Source of the DNA: an uncultured Flavobacteriales bacterium
GTDB taxonomy: Bacteria > Bacteroidota > Bacteroidia > Flavobacteriales_D > Parvicellaceae
NCBI GenBank assembly: GCA_943788755.1
Contig: CALSRM010000001.1
Coordinates: forward strand, 310,001 to 374,000
Length of the DNA: 64,000 nucleotides
Reading direction: 5' to 3'
Under the pieces are notes generated by a model. The model saw only the letters and a program-made list of their open reading frames with translations. It searched no databases and was not told the origin of the DNA. Of the stretch, positions 8,674-17,529 are shown one piece after another (the stretch's first letter is position 1; every line of letters starts with the position of its first letter). Made by a program: the position numbers and the translations under genes.

Positions 8674-9546
8674 TTAAATCTTTTGTATAATCGGGTTAAA
8701 AGCTTTTGAAGTAATCGTTACTTTATCTCCTTCAGAAAGGTTTACAACTTCTTCGTTCGTAGCAATTACCTGAATTATATTATTGTTTGAGAGCACGCTA
8801 ACAATATTGATGACGTCTGAAGGTTGTATGGAAAGGACGGTACCTATCGTTGTGTATTTTCCCGTAGTTATTTTGCCTAGAAATAATTCTTCTGGAGTTC
8901 CTTGCTGCAGAATAGAGCCATTCTCTAATTTTATTACATAATCTGATAGTTTAAATACTTCTGAAATATCGTGACTAACCAAGAAAGTGGTCAGGTTATA
9001 TTTTTTATGGACTTTTAAGATATAATCTTGTAGTTTATTTCGCATTTCACCATCTAAAGCAGATAAGGGCTCGTCTAGAAGCAGAATACTTGGTTTTTGG
9101 ACCAATGCTCTTGCGAGTGCAACGCGTTGCTTCTGGCCTCCTGAAAGTGTTTCTGGTTTACGATTTTGTAAATCAGTCAGTTCCATAGTTTCGATTAGTT
9201 CGTTAATAAAATCTTTCGATTGACCTTTGTTTAAAGCAAATTCGAGATTTTTTTTTACCGTCATGTTTGGGAAAAGCGTGTAGTCTTGAAAAACAAAACC
9301 AACTTTTCTTTTTTGTGGATTAAGATTGATTTTATTAGTTGAGTCAAACCACTTGTTGTTGTTGACTGAGATGGAGCCTGAATTTTGCTGAGTCAATCCT
9401 GCAATCAATCTTAAAATAGTTGTTTTTCCTGCCCCTGAGGAACCAAAAATAGAGACAAATTGACCTTCATTGATCCTGCAGGAAACCTTCAGGTTAAAAT
9501 CTCCGGTAGCAGAAAGTAGTCTTTTATGGATGTCGATTTCTATCAT
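8674..9546 (-). CDS. modC: Molybdate ABC transporter ATP-binding protein
   Basis: 290 aa. Energises molybdate uptake. Walker A GSSGAGKTT (residues 35-43), Q-loop FQDYTLFPNM, signature LSGGQKQR (134-141), Walker B ILLLDEP (154-160) and H-loop SHD near 190 are all present. The last ~65 residues are a TOBE/Mop-type regulatory domain. Last of four genes with overlapping starts and stops (ATGA with modB), so one polycistronic mRNA is expected. Molybdate rather than sulfate is inferred from the ModA and Mop partners. Confidence 0.9.
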   Translation of the reverse strand: MIEIDIHKRLLSATGDFNLKVSCRINEGQFVSIFGSSGAGKTTILRLIAGLTQQNSGSISVNNNKWFDSTNKINLNPQKRKVGFVFQDYTLFPNMTVKKNLEFALNKGQSKDFINELIETMELTDLQNRKPETLSGGQKQRVALARALVQKPSILLLDEPLSALDGEMRNKLQDYILKVHKKYNLTTFLVSHDISEVFKLSDYVIKLENGSILQQGTPEELFLGKITTGKYTTIGTVLSIQPSDVINIVSVLSNNNIIQVIATNEEVVNLSEGDKVTITSKAFNPIIQKI

Positions 9547-10214
9547 CTTGAAAATTTATTAGAGCGATTATTGTTGATGTAAACCAATAATAATATAGCA
9601 AATGTGACTGCTAATAGGATTCCGGAATAGACATGTGCGTTAGAGTAGTTAAGTGATTCAACTTCATCATAAATAGCGATAGAAACAACCTTAGTTTGGT
9701 TTGGGATATTACCGCCAATCATTAATACAACCCCAAACTCACCAACTGTATGTGCAAAAGTAAGGACAATTCCAGTTAAAATAGATTTCTTGATGTTTGG
9801 TATTAGCACCTTTGTAATTGTCTGGTATTTAGATTTCCCTAAAACAAAAGAGGCTTCGGATAACGAAGAAGGTAGGCTGGAGAATCCAGCTTGTAGTGGT
9901 TGAACCATAAAAGGTAAGCTGTAAATAATTGATCCAATTACCAATCCTGAAAATGAGAATGCTAGTTTTAATCCAAAAACATCGTTTAGAAAGGATCCGA
10001 TTGCACTTTCTGGGCTGAAAGCAATCAATAAGTAGAAACCCAATACAGTAGGAGGAAGGACCAGTGGTAAGCTAACAATGGCTTCAATTATTGATTTTAT
10101 TCTAGACTTAGTGTTTGCCATCCAATATGCTAGAGGTATGGAAATAACCAAGAGAATTACTGTTGTAATCAAGGCTAGTTGTAGCGTTAGTATGATAGGT
10201 GACCAATCTAGCAT
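9543..10214 (-). CDS. modB: Molybdate ABC transporter permease
   Basis: 223 aa with about five or six membrane segments, as in ModB. The EAA loop that contacts the ATPase is visible as SEASFVLGKSKYQTITKVLIP followed by AHTVGEFGVVLMIGGNIP, a typical ModB signature. Inner-membrane channel for the uptake of molybdate delivered by ModA. Overlaps the Mop-protein gene by 7 nt upstream and modC by 4 nt downstream. Confidence 0.92.
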   Translation of the reverse strand: MLDWSPIILTLQLALITTVILLVISIPLAYWMANTKSRIKSIIEAIVSLPLVLPPTVLGFYLLIAFSPESAIGSFLNDVFGLKLAFSFSGLVIGSIIYSLPFMVQPLQAGFSSLPSSLSEASFVLGKSKYQTITKVLIPNIKKSILTGIVLTFAHTVGEFGVVLMIGGNIPNQTKVVSIAIYDEVESLNYSNAHVYSGILLAVTFAILLLVYINNNRSNKFSR

Positions 10215-10609
10215 TCGGATAGAATAATTTCATTTGTTTTAATCAAAGCAGTTACGATGTCTGAGTGTTTTAAATTGAGATTTTCAACACTACTAGTAGT
10301 GACTATAGAAGATAAAGTAACCCCATTAAAATTTAAATTTACTTGACTTAAGAGCCGTCCTTTTTTTATTGAATCTACAATACAGGTTAATTTATTTTGA
10401 GTGCTGATATTTAGGTCTTTATTAATTGAAATAGTTACTTCAGTTTCTTTAAATAGTATTGCTATTTCGTTCCCAATTTCCAAATAGGAATAGTCATTAG
10501 GTTTGCCAATAATGATGGCTTTCATTTTTGTTTCTTGAACATTTAATTCTATCAACAATAATTCATCGTGACTATTAATCAATTCTATTTTTCCTTTGAG
10601 TCGATTCAT
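10208..10609 (-). CDS. Di-Mop (TOBE) molybdate-binding protein
   Basis: 133 aa. Two Mop-like halves: residues 1-65 (MNRLKGKIELINSHDELLLI to EIAILFKETEVTIS) and 70-133 (NKLTCIVDSIKKGRLLSQVN to DIVTALIKTNEIIL). Each has the Mop pattern of a short strand, a gap, then a hydrophobic pair and a final I-K-x-x-E/D. Such proteins bind oxyanions in the cytoplasm as storage or sensors. Encoding it between modA and modB, overlapping both, is unusual and ties it to molybdate uptake. Specificity for molybdate over tungstate cannot be read from the sequence. Confidence 0.75.
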   Translation of the reverse strand: MNRLKGKIELINSHDELLLIELNVQETKMKAIIIGKPNDYSYLEIGNEIAILFKETEVTISINKDLNISTQNKLTCIVDSIKKGRLLSQVNLNFNGVTLSSIVTTSSVENLNLKHSDIVTALIKTNEIILSEC

Positions 10610-11358
10610 TCTTCAGGAGTTAAATAACCGTATTTATTTAGAATTTCTCGAGCTCTTTCGGAAAATAAAAAATTATAAAACACTTTTGCTTTTTCTGGAT
10701 TAGTCGATTCTTTTAGTATCACGGCAGCTTGAAGAATTTCCCCATGATCATTTAAATTGATGGATGTCCACTTTCCAATTGTTTTCATTTTAGTATTTGA
10801 AACTATCGAGTATGCGGTAAAACCGATATCTACGGATCCAGTTGTGATAAATTGATTTACTTGCGATATGCTTTCTCCAAATACTAATTTGTGTTTTACT
10901 TGCTCATAAATATGGTAATGTTTAAGTACTTCTATGCTTGCTTTTCCATAAGGAGCGGTCTTTGGGTTGGCGATTGCTATTTTTTGAATAGTGTCTGTCG
11001 TTAATAGGGCTAAAGTTGGAGGGAATTCTTTTAACATCCACAATCCTAATTTTCCATATGCATAGACCCTGGGAGCTGAAGTTGTTAATCCCATTGAATC
11101 AAGGTATGCTGGATATTTTGTGTTTGCGGCAACAAAAATATCAAATGGTGCTCCTTGTTCTATTTGGGAAGTTAGCTTTCCAGAAGAACTAACAATTAGT
11201 TCTGTTTTAATGTCATTTTCCTTTTCGAATTCAGAAACAATTTCAATCATCGCAAATTGCATATTTGCTGAAGTAGCAATATGCAAAGTATTTTCATTAC
11301 TGCAACTAGTTATTAAAGCAAGTGGCAGACTTATTAGTATTAAGAGTCTAAATTTCAT
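10606..11358 (-). CDS. modA: Molybdate-binding lipoprotein of the ABC transporter
   Basis: 250 aa. Lipobox LALITSC with Cys19, then LHIATSANMQFAMIEIVSEF, the ModA N-terminus with oxyanion-contacting Ser residues. SSSGKLTSQIEQGAPFDIFVAA, ANPKTAPYGKASIEVL and the closing VFYNFLFSERAREILNKYG complete the family pattern. Captures molybdate or tungstate outside the inner membrane. First gene of the mod cluster. A TATATTTC box about 20 nt upstream may be its -7 element. No MOCO riboswitch is evident in the 241-bp upstream region. Confidence 0.93.
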   Translation of the reverse strand: MKFRLLILISLPLALITSCSNENTLHIATSANMQFAMIEIVSEFEKENDIKTELIVSSSGKLTSQIEQGAPFDIFVAANTKYPAYLDSMGLTTSAPRVYAYGKLGLWMLKEFPPTLALLTTDTIQKIAIANPKTAPYGKASIEVLKHYHIYEQVKHKLVFGESISQVNQFITTGSVDIGFTAYSIVSNTKMKTIGKWTSINLNDHGEILQAAVILKESTNPEKAKVFYNFLFSERAREILNKYGYLTPEE

Positions 11359-11497
11359 TTATGCTATGATGTACGAAATATAAAGCAAACTAAATGGATT
11401 AGAAAAGATTAAAGCATGAGTTTTTCCATAACGTAAATTAATGTTTGCTTGAGAAATGGAGTGATGTAATCGTCTTAGTTTTTACTGCATAAAGCTA

Positions 11498-11590
11498 TCA
11501 CTTCATTACGAAGGAGGAATGACTGCGGTAATCTCATTGTTGAAGTTCCTCGTGAGGAGATTGCTTTACTGGTTTGCAATGGTGATAAAG
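11498..11590. repeat. Degenerate REP-like palindrome
   Basis: The left half, TCATTACGAAGGAGGAATGA then GGTAATCTCAT, and the right half, GGAGATTGCTT then TTTGCAATGGTGA, are imperfect inverted copies of each other. They resemble the widespread bacterial interspersed repeat with core CATTGCGAGGA...GCAATCTC. It lies between the histidine kinase end and modA, where an extragenic palindrome is expected. Only one copy is seen in this window. Confidence 0.5.
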
Positions 11591-11599
11591 AGAGGGGGG

Positions 11600-14578
11600 T
11601 TAAAACACTTCAATAACAGGAATTCTTAGAATAACCTTAGTTCCACTAGGCTCTTTCATATCTATAATTTCGAATGATTTAACGGGTAATTCATCACTCA
11701 ATGACGCTAACCTTTCTTGAGTAAGTACAAGAGCTGTTGATTTATGGTAGCTCGATTTTTGGTGACGAACTTCTTTGGCTGCTAGCCTTCCGCGTCCATT
11801 GTCGCTAACAGAACATTCGATAAATGTTTCTTTCCATTCAAAATTAATAGTTATTTTACCGCGGTGGTTTAGCTCTTTTATTCCATGTACTATTGAGTTT
11901 TCTACAAATGGCTGTAATAAAAGAGGGGGAATTCCGTATGCATCCGTTTGGATGTTTTCATCTACGATTATTTCATAATCAAAGTTATCCTCGTTACTTA
12001 GCTGCTCTAAATTTAGGTAGTTCTCTAATGCTTCAATCTCATCGTGAATAGTGATTAGCGTCTTACGGCTGTTTTCCAAAATCTTACGCATAAGTTTTGA
12101 AAATTTAGCTAAATAATAACGAGCGGCTTTTTCATCTTTTTTAGCAATTAAAGCCTGAACTGTATTCATAGCGTTAAAAATAAAGTGTGGATTCATTTGC
12201 AGTCTGAGAGCTTTCTGCTCCATTTCAAGCATGTTCTTTTCCATTTGTAAGCGCTCTTTTTCTTCCTTTAATTGTCTTTGTCTGTTTCTGTAAATCAACA
12301 AAATTATTGATAAGAGTAAAAAGAAAGCTGCGCTTATGAACCACCAGGTTTTCCAAAATGGAGTAGCTATTGTAAATGAGAATTCAATAGGCTCTGTCCA
12401 GACATCGTCCTCATTTCCAGATTTTACCATAAACGTATACTCTCCTGATGGGAGGTTGGAGTATGTTGCTACGTTGTTTTTGTCAACTGGAGTCCAGTTG
12501 CTTTCGAATCCTAGCAATTTAAATTGATAGAAGACTTCTTCGGGGTTTTTTAGGTTAACACCTTCAAAATGGAAGCTAATGTGGTTTTCGTTGTAATCAA
12601 AATTTACCGTATTGTTTATATTGTACCAGTCATTTACACCTTCTGTGATGCTTTCGTAGAAAAGTGTTATATCACTCATGCTTAGTCTTGGGGCAATTGT
12701 GTTGATTTTTGATTTAGCTGGAGTGTAGCGGTTAAGTCCATCTAGTGTTCCAATCCATAAGTCACCATTTGTTGAAACGGATATTGCATTGGTGCAGGTT
12801 TCGCCTCCTAAAAACCCTTCGTTTTGTCCAAAATGTTTAATGTCTGAAATTGCTCCTGATTTAGTGAACGATACTCTGTCCACACCACCGCCAGCGCCAA
12901 GCCATAGCTGGTCTTGTTTGTCGAATGTCAGTAGGTAAATATTGTTGCTGTTTATTCCGTCTTTCTTTTTAATCTGATTAAAGGTTATGAAATTACTGTT
13001 TAGATCTGCTATAAATAAGCCTTCACCTTCTGTTGCTGCCCAGAGCTGATTATGCTTATCATGTGCGATTGATTTAATAACGGACCTTTTGATTCCTTCG
13101 TTAATACCGTAGTTGGTTATTTTTCCATTTTGAATGTATCCAATATGGCCGTTATTTGTTCCAAACCACATTCTGTTTTCATTGTCAGCAGCAAGGGTGT
13201 TGATTCTGTCATCAGGTAATCCGTTTTCTTGTCTGAAATTTCTGATGGTGAACTTTAGGTCAGCGTAGTTGGTTGCTGTTAATTTTGAAATTCCGCTCAC
13301 AGTTGCAATCCATATATTGAAGTCTTTGTCTTGTGTTATACAGCGAATCCAGTCGTCTGTTAATCCTTGACTTCCGGTAATTTGATTATATTTAGTTCCG
13401 TTAAAGATATACACGCCTTTTCCTTCTGTTCCAATCCATATATTTCCGAAATGATCTTCGAATAGCGCTTTACATTTATGGTTGTAAAAGTCGGTGTTTT
13501 GATTGTGATAAATAACAGAGTCGTTCTGCATTTCTGCAAAACCAAATTGACCTGTTCCTGTCCAAACAGTGTTGTCTGAGCCACCTAAAACAGAATAGAA
13601 TTTACCATCTAGATATCCCTCTTCCAAATTATAATGTTGAAACTGTTGTCCGTGGTATTTATTGATTCCACCACCGGAAGTTCCAAACCACATATTCTCC
13701 CAGCTATCTTGAAGTATTATACGCACATTATTAGCGGATAATCCTTCGGTATGGTTATATTTCTTTGCCGTTTGTTTCTTTAAATTAAATTTTATTGCGC
13801 CATTGTTTTGGGTAGCAACCCAAACATTTTGTTTATTATCTACAAAAACATCATGGATTATTTCATTTGATTGTCCTAAAATAGACCACCCATTGTCATT
13901 GTGGACGTTTAGACCGTGTCCGTAGGTTCCAACGAGTAACTCTCCGTTTACCTCATTAACACTTCTTACTTTGTTAGAGGAAAGCCCGCTTTTAGTAGTG
14001 TAACGGCTTACGTGTCCTTCTTCAATTTTAAATAATCCGTTGTCATTTCCAGTCCAAATAATCCCATTACTATCAATAAATAAACAACTGACGTTGTATT
14101 TAAGTTTTGTATTATTCGAAATGAAAGCTACCCATTGCTTGTTTTCGTAATAATATAAACCTGCATTAGTTGCAGCCCAGATAGTTTTGTTTTTGTCTTC
14201 TGCAATGGCCGATACTACAATATCGTACTTTTTCGAAATAGGATGTTTAGTGAAGGTAATTCCGTTGTAATGTGTAACACCATCTCCGGTTCCAATCCAT
14301 ATATTGTGCTTGCTGTCTTCAAATAAAGCGTATATCTTATCTCCAGAAAGCCCTTCCTCTTTAGTAAATGTGGTGAATTCTTTCCCATTAAACTTGGACA
14401 AACCACCCCCTTTAGTTCCTATCCACAATAACCCTCTGGAATCTTGAATCATAGCATATACCTGAGATTGAGGAAGACCTTCTTCAATAGAGTAGTGCTG
14501 AAACTTGAATTGCTGGGAATAGGTATTTACTCCAGATAAAGTAAATAACAAGATTAATATGTGTTTGATTTTTTTCAA
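11600..14578 (-). CDS. Propeller-type LytS-family sensor histidine kinase
   Basis: 992 aa. Signal peptide, then about fourteen two-component-regulator propeller repeats (RGLLWIGTKGGGLSKFNG, HNIWIGTGDGVTHYNG, GNIWIGTEGKGVYIFNG and others) making two seven-bladed sensors outside the inner membrane. A Y_Y_Y-type Ig domain follows (~660-735, ending NLPSGEYTFMVKSGNED), then one membrane helix (~740-762) and a coiled coil. The kinase is His_kinase/LytS type: NPHFIFNAMN with His798, then PFVENSIVHG and NGRG. There is no receiver or AraC domain, so it is not a one-piece hybrid; a LytTR regulator is expected but not adjacent. The start is TTG, overlapping the upstream stop as TTGA. Confidence 0.88.
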   Translation of the reverse strand: MKKIKHILILLFTLSGVNTYSQQFKFQHYSIEEGLPQSQVYAMIQDSRGLLWIGTKGGGLSKFNGKEFTTFTKEEGLSGDKIYALFEDSKHNIWIGTGDGVTHYNGITFTKHPISKKYDIVVSAIAEDKNKTIWAATNAGLYYYENKQWVAFISNNTKLKYNVSCLFIDSNGIIWTGNDNGLFKIEEGHVSRYTTKSGLSSNKVRSVNEVNGELLVGTYGHGLNVHNDNGWSILGQSNEIIHDVFVDNKQNVWVATQNNGAIKFNLKKQTAKKYNHTEGLSANNVRIILQDSWENMWFGTSGGGINKYHGQQFQHYNLEEGYLDGKFYSVLGGSDNTVWTGTGQFGFAEMQNDSVIYHNQNTDFYNHKCKALFEDHFGNIWIGTEGKGVYIFNGTKYNQITGSQGLTDDWIRCITQDKDFNIWIATVSGISKLTATNYADLKFTIRNFRQENGLPDDRINTLAADNENRMWFGTNNGHIGYIQNGKITNYGINEGIKRSVIKSIAHDKHNQLWAATEGEGLFIADLNSNFITFNQIKKKDGINSNNIYLLTFDKQDQLWLGAGGGVDRVSFTKSGAISDIKHFGQNEGFLGGETCTNAISVSTNGDLWIGTLDGLNRYTPAKSKINTIAPRLSMSDITLFYESITEGVNDWYNINNTVNFDYNENHISFHFEGVNLKNPEEVFYQFKLLGFESNWTPVDKNNVATYSNLPSGEYTFMVKSGNEDDVWTEPIEFSFTIATPFWKTWWFISAAFFLLLSIILLIYRNRQRQLKEEKERLQMEKNMLEMEQKALRLQMNPHFIFNAMNTVQALIAKKDEKAARYYLAKFSKLMRKILENSRKTLITIHDEIEALENYLNLEQLSNEDNFDYEIIVDENIQTDAYGIPPLLLQPFVENSIVHGIKELNHRGKITINFEWKETFIECSVSDNGRGRLAAKEVRHQKSSYHKSTALVLTQERLASLSDELPVKSFEIIDMKEPSGTKVILRIPVIEVF

Positions 14579-14826
14579 ATATTTAAATCTTCCTCGATAT
14601 TAATCTTTTTTAAGTAGGTGTTTATGGTTTCTTTATTATTCGTGAACTCTATCCATTCGATACAATCATACCCAATTCGATTCCAAACTTCAATATAGCT
14701 GCCATTTAGGTCGTATAAATGAACTGTATGGGCCCTATACTGGCGAGTTGCTAAAAATGTCCCCTCGTTCTGTAAAAGAGCTCTTTTTGCGTCAAGCGAA
14801 AGTTTATTAAACGTTTTTTGGTTCAT
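14575..14826 (-). CDS. Small protein coupled to the histidine kinase
   Basis: 83 aa from the ATG at 14826 (a TTG three codons earlier is less likely). No signal peptide or membrane segment. Contains FLATRQYRAHTVHLYDLNGSYIEVWNRI, a short beta-rich module, then a charged helix. Not recognised as a named family. Its stop overlaps the kinase start by four bases, so the two are co-translated; it may be a cytoplasmic partner of the kinase, but that is inference. Divergent from uvrB. Confidence 0.65.
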   Translation of the reverse strand: MNQKTFNKLSLDAKRALLQNEGTFLATRQYRAHTVHLYDLNGSYIEVWNRIGYDCIEWIEFTNNKETINTYLKKINIEEDLNI

Positions 14827-14884
14827 CAGCCTCAAGATACTAAATATAATTTAACGGAATCAATTAAATAACGGCAATGATGCT

Positions 14885-14892
14885 TAGTTTTG
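14885..14892 (+). promoter_or_regulatory. Putative -7 box (TAGTTTTG) of uvrB
   Basis: Exact TAnnTTTG match ending four bases before the uvrB ATG. Transcription would start at or within a few bases of the start codon. No clear -33 TTG is seen, so confidence is moderate. Confidence 0.4.
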
Positions 14893-14896
14893 AATA

Positions 14897-16912
14897 ATGG
14901 ATTTCAAACTAGTTTCTGAATATTCTCCAACAGGAGATCAACCGCAGGCGATAAAGCAATTGGTGGAAGGATTAAAAAATGGTGTGAAAGACCAAACATT
15001 GCTAGGTGTTACGGGTTCAGGAAAGACGTTTACAATTGCTAACGTAATTAAAGAGGTGAATAAGCCTACTTTGGTGTTGTCACATAATAAAACATTGGCA
15101 GCACAATTATACACAGAGTTCAAAGCTTTTTTTCCGGAAAATGCTGTAGAATATTTTGTTTCCTACTATGACTATTACCAACCAGAAGCATACTTACCTG
15201 TGACCGATACTTTTATTGAAAAGGACTTGCAAATAAACGATGAGATTGAAAAATTGCGTTTGCATACAACTTCCTCGCTTTTGTCAGGTAGAAAAGATGT
15301 AATAGTTGTCTCATCTGTATCTTGCATTTATGGAATAGGAAATCCAGAGGAGTTTTACCAAGGGGTAAGCACTATAAAAGTGGGGGAAATCGTTTCTCGA
15401 AATAAATTTTTATTAGGCTTAGTTGAAAGCCTGTATTCAAGAACCACGGCAGAGTTTACAAGAGGTACATTTCGAGTTAAAGGAGATACGGTCGATATTT
15501 ACTTAGCCTATACAGAAGTGGCTTTAAGAGTTGTTTTTTGGGGAAATGAAATAGAATCGATAGAAACATTTGACCCAATTAACAACAAAACCGTTGAACA
15601 GTTTCAGGCTTATCAGATATTTCCAGCAAACATATTTATTACGAGTAAGGATACAATCAACAATGCCATCAATGAGATTCAGGATGATATGATGGCACAG
15701 ACTGAGTATTTCAAAGAAACAGGTAAACACCTAGAAGCAAAGCGTCTTAAAAGTAGGGTGGAGTACGATTTAGAAATGATGCGTGAATTAGGGTATTGTT
15801 CTGGGATTGAGAATTATTCGCGGTATTTTGACCGAAGACAACCTGGTACAAGACCATTCTGTCTTCTTGATTACTTTCCTAAAGAGTTTATGATGGTGAT
15901 TGATGAAAGTCACGTCACAATCCCTCAAATTAGAGCAATGTACGGGGGTGATAGAGCACGTAAAGTGAATTTAGTTGACTATGGTTTCCGTTTGCAAGCG
16001 GCAATAGATAACCGTCCACTAAAGTTTGAAGAATTCACAGAAATCATTAACCAGACAATTTATGTAAGTGCTACTCCTGCAGACTATGAGCTGGAAAAAT
16101 CAGAGGGCATTGTTGCCGAACAAATCATTCGACCTACAGGATTATTAGACCCGAAAATTTACATCCACCCAAGTTTAAATCAAATTGATGATTTATTAGA
16201 GGAACTAACGGTTGTTACCGAAAGAGGAGAACGTACGCTTGTCACTACTTTAACAAAAAGAATGGCAGAGGAGTTGGATAAGTATTTGGCAAAAATGGGC
16301 GTTAGGTGTCGTTATATTCACTCTGACGTAGACACATTGGAAAGGGTTGAGATTCTAGCAGACCTGAGAAATGGTTTATTCGATGTATTGATTGGTGTCA
16401 ATTTACTGAGAGAAGGTTTGGATTTGCCTGAAGTCTCTCTAGTGGCTATACTAGACGCGGATAAAGAAGGTTTTTTACGTTCAGAAAGGTCTTTAGTTCA
16501 AACAGTAGGTAGAGCTGCTCGTAATATAAATGGCAAGGTAATTATGTATGCAGATAGAATTACCAATTCCATGCAAAAAACCATGGATGAAACAACACGT
16601 AGAAGAGCTTTACAAATTAAGCATAATGAGCATAATGGAATTGTTCCTGCTCAAATTGTTAAGCCACAACGAGGTACAATTGGGCAAGGAAAAGGTAAAA
16701 CCGGTAATGGTTCTTATGAAATCAATAATGAAATTGGGCTTGCAGCGGATCCAGTTGTTCAATACATGTCTAAAAGTGAACTGGAATTATCAATTCAACG
16801 TGTTAAATCAAGAATGTTTGAAGAAGCTAAAAAGGAGAATTTTATTGAAGCAGCTGTGTTAAGAGATGAAATGTTTTCTCTTAAAAAGTTGTTGATTGAA
16901 AAAATGGGTTAG
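14897..16912 (+). CDS. uvrB: UvrABC excinuclease subunit B
   Basis: 671 aa, standard length. Nucleotide-excision repair helicase-like subunit that receives damaged DNA from UvrA and recruits UvrC. Walker A GVTGSGKT is at 37-44; the damage-probing hairpin YYDYYQPEAYLP at about 91-102; Walker B with MMVIDESHVTIPQ near 332; motif VGRAARN near 540; the C-terminal UVR motif (residues ~630-665) binds UvrC. Stands alone on the plus strand and ends sharing its stop with the convergent secreted-protein gene (TTAG). Confidence 0.97.
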   Translation: MDFKLVSEYSPTGDQPQAIKQLVEGLKNGVKDQTLLGVTGSGKTFTIANVIKEVNKPTLVLSHNKTLAAQLYTEFKAFFPENAVEYFVSYYDYYQPEAYLPVTDTFIEKDLQINDEIEKLRLHTTSSLLSGRKDVIVVSSVSCIYGIGNPEEFYQGVSTIKVGEIVSRNKFLLGLVESLYSRTTAEFTRGTFRVKGDTVDIYLAYTEVALRVVFWGNEIESIETFDPINNKTVEQFQAYQIFPANIFITSKDTINNAINEIQDDMMAQTEYFKETGKHLEAKRLKSRVEYDLEMMRELGYCSGIENYSRYFDRRQPGTRPFCLLDYFPKEFMMVIDESHVTIPQIRAMYGGDRARKVNLVDYGFRLQAAIDNRPLKFEEFTEIINQTIYVSATPADYELEKSEGIVAEQIIRPTGLLDPKIYIHPSLNQIDDLLEELTVVTERGERTLVTTLTKRMAEELDKYLAKMGVRCRYIHSDVDTLERVEILADLRNGLFDVLIGVNLLREGLDLPEVSLVAILDADKEGFLRSERSLVQTVGRAARNINGKVIMYADRITNSMQKTMDETTRRRALQIKHNEHNGIVPAQIVKPQRGTIGQGKGKTGNGSYEINNEIGLAADPVVQYMSKSELELSIQRVKSRMFEEAKKENFIEAAVLRDEMFSLKKLLIEKMG

Positions 16913-17520
16913 AGGTTATGATACCCAACACAAAGAATAATTGCGCCCTTTAATTTCACCACAACATCTTCACCGAATTCATTTATTTCTGTTGTTCTCT
17001 CGACAGCAGGAATAATGTAATTGATAAAAATCTTTTTTAATCTCATTTGATCTACAATAGCTGAATCTATGCCTTTATTTAATTTTACTTCTTTTAATTT
17101 CTCTATCATCACAGTTGTTTCAAAAGAAAATTGGTCTCCACCAACTTCAGCTTGTTCGTAGAGTAAAACTCTCCTTTTATCTTTGCTAGGTTTATCATAA
17201 ATTTGCATCTTTATTTTATCATGATGAATTCCTTTTGTATTGTAAGAAAGTCTGTATTCTGCATCTTGGATTGTTGCTATCTCAACTTCTTTTATGTATT
17301 CATAAGGTTTGTAACCGAATAGAGTTGTTTTTACACCGTCGTACCGGTAAGGTTTTAAGGCTCCTCTACAGGCTTTTTTATACCCTGAAAGTTCTTCTTT
17401 AAGTGCGGCTTTAGCTAAAGCTTGAGCTTCTATTTCATCCTTTTTCTGTTTATTTTGCGCAAAGGTAATATCAGTAAAAAAAAGAATTAGAATAAACGAT
17501 ATGATATATTTAAGCTTCAT
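16909..17520 (-). CDS. Secreted protein, second gene of duplicated lipoprotein module (copy 1)
   Basis: 203 aa. Signal peptide MKLKYIISFILILFFTDITF then Ala-rich charged helix (~25-45) and a beta-rich domain. It shares with the 41068-41520 product a spaced pattern: YRL/YRI, then IYDK, LLYEQ/LLFSN, a late F-x-F-E-T/F-K-I-E-S strand, and a closing KLKGAIILCVGY/KLSGCAIMMIGF. The fold looks like a beta sandwich, perhaps PPC-like, but that is a guess. It lies 9 nt after the lipoprotein gene on the same strand, mirroring the second locus. Ends tail to tail with uvrB with a 4-base overlap. Confidence 0.65.
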   Translation of the reverse strand: MKLKYIISFILILFFTDITFAQNKQKKDEIEAQALAKAALKEELSGYKKACRGALKPYRYDGVKTTLFGYKPYEYIKEVEIATIQDAEYRLSYNTKGIHHDKIKMQIYDKPSKDKRRVLLYEQAEVGGDQFSFETTVMIEKLKEVKLNKGIDSAIVDQMRLKKIFINYIIPAVERTTEINEFGEDVVVKLKGAIILCVGYHNL

Positions 17521-17529
17521 AAATAGATG

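Noticed and set aside
11384-11599. Molybdenum-cofactor riboswitch upstream of modA
   Set aside because: The gap holds a REP-like palindrome with its own known-style cores, placed at the kinase end rather than in a MOCO-like fold.
16548-16862. 104-codon plus-strand frame inside uvrB
   Set aside because: Alternative frame of the conserved UvrB C-terminus; Lys-rich with no own start signal.
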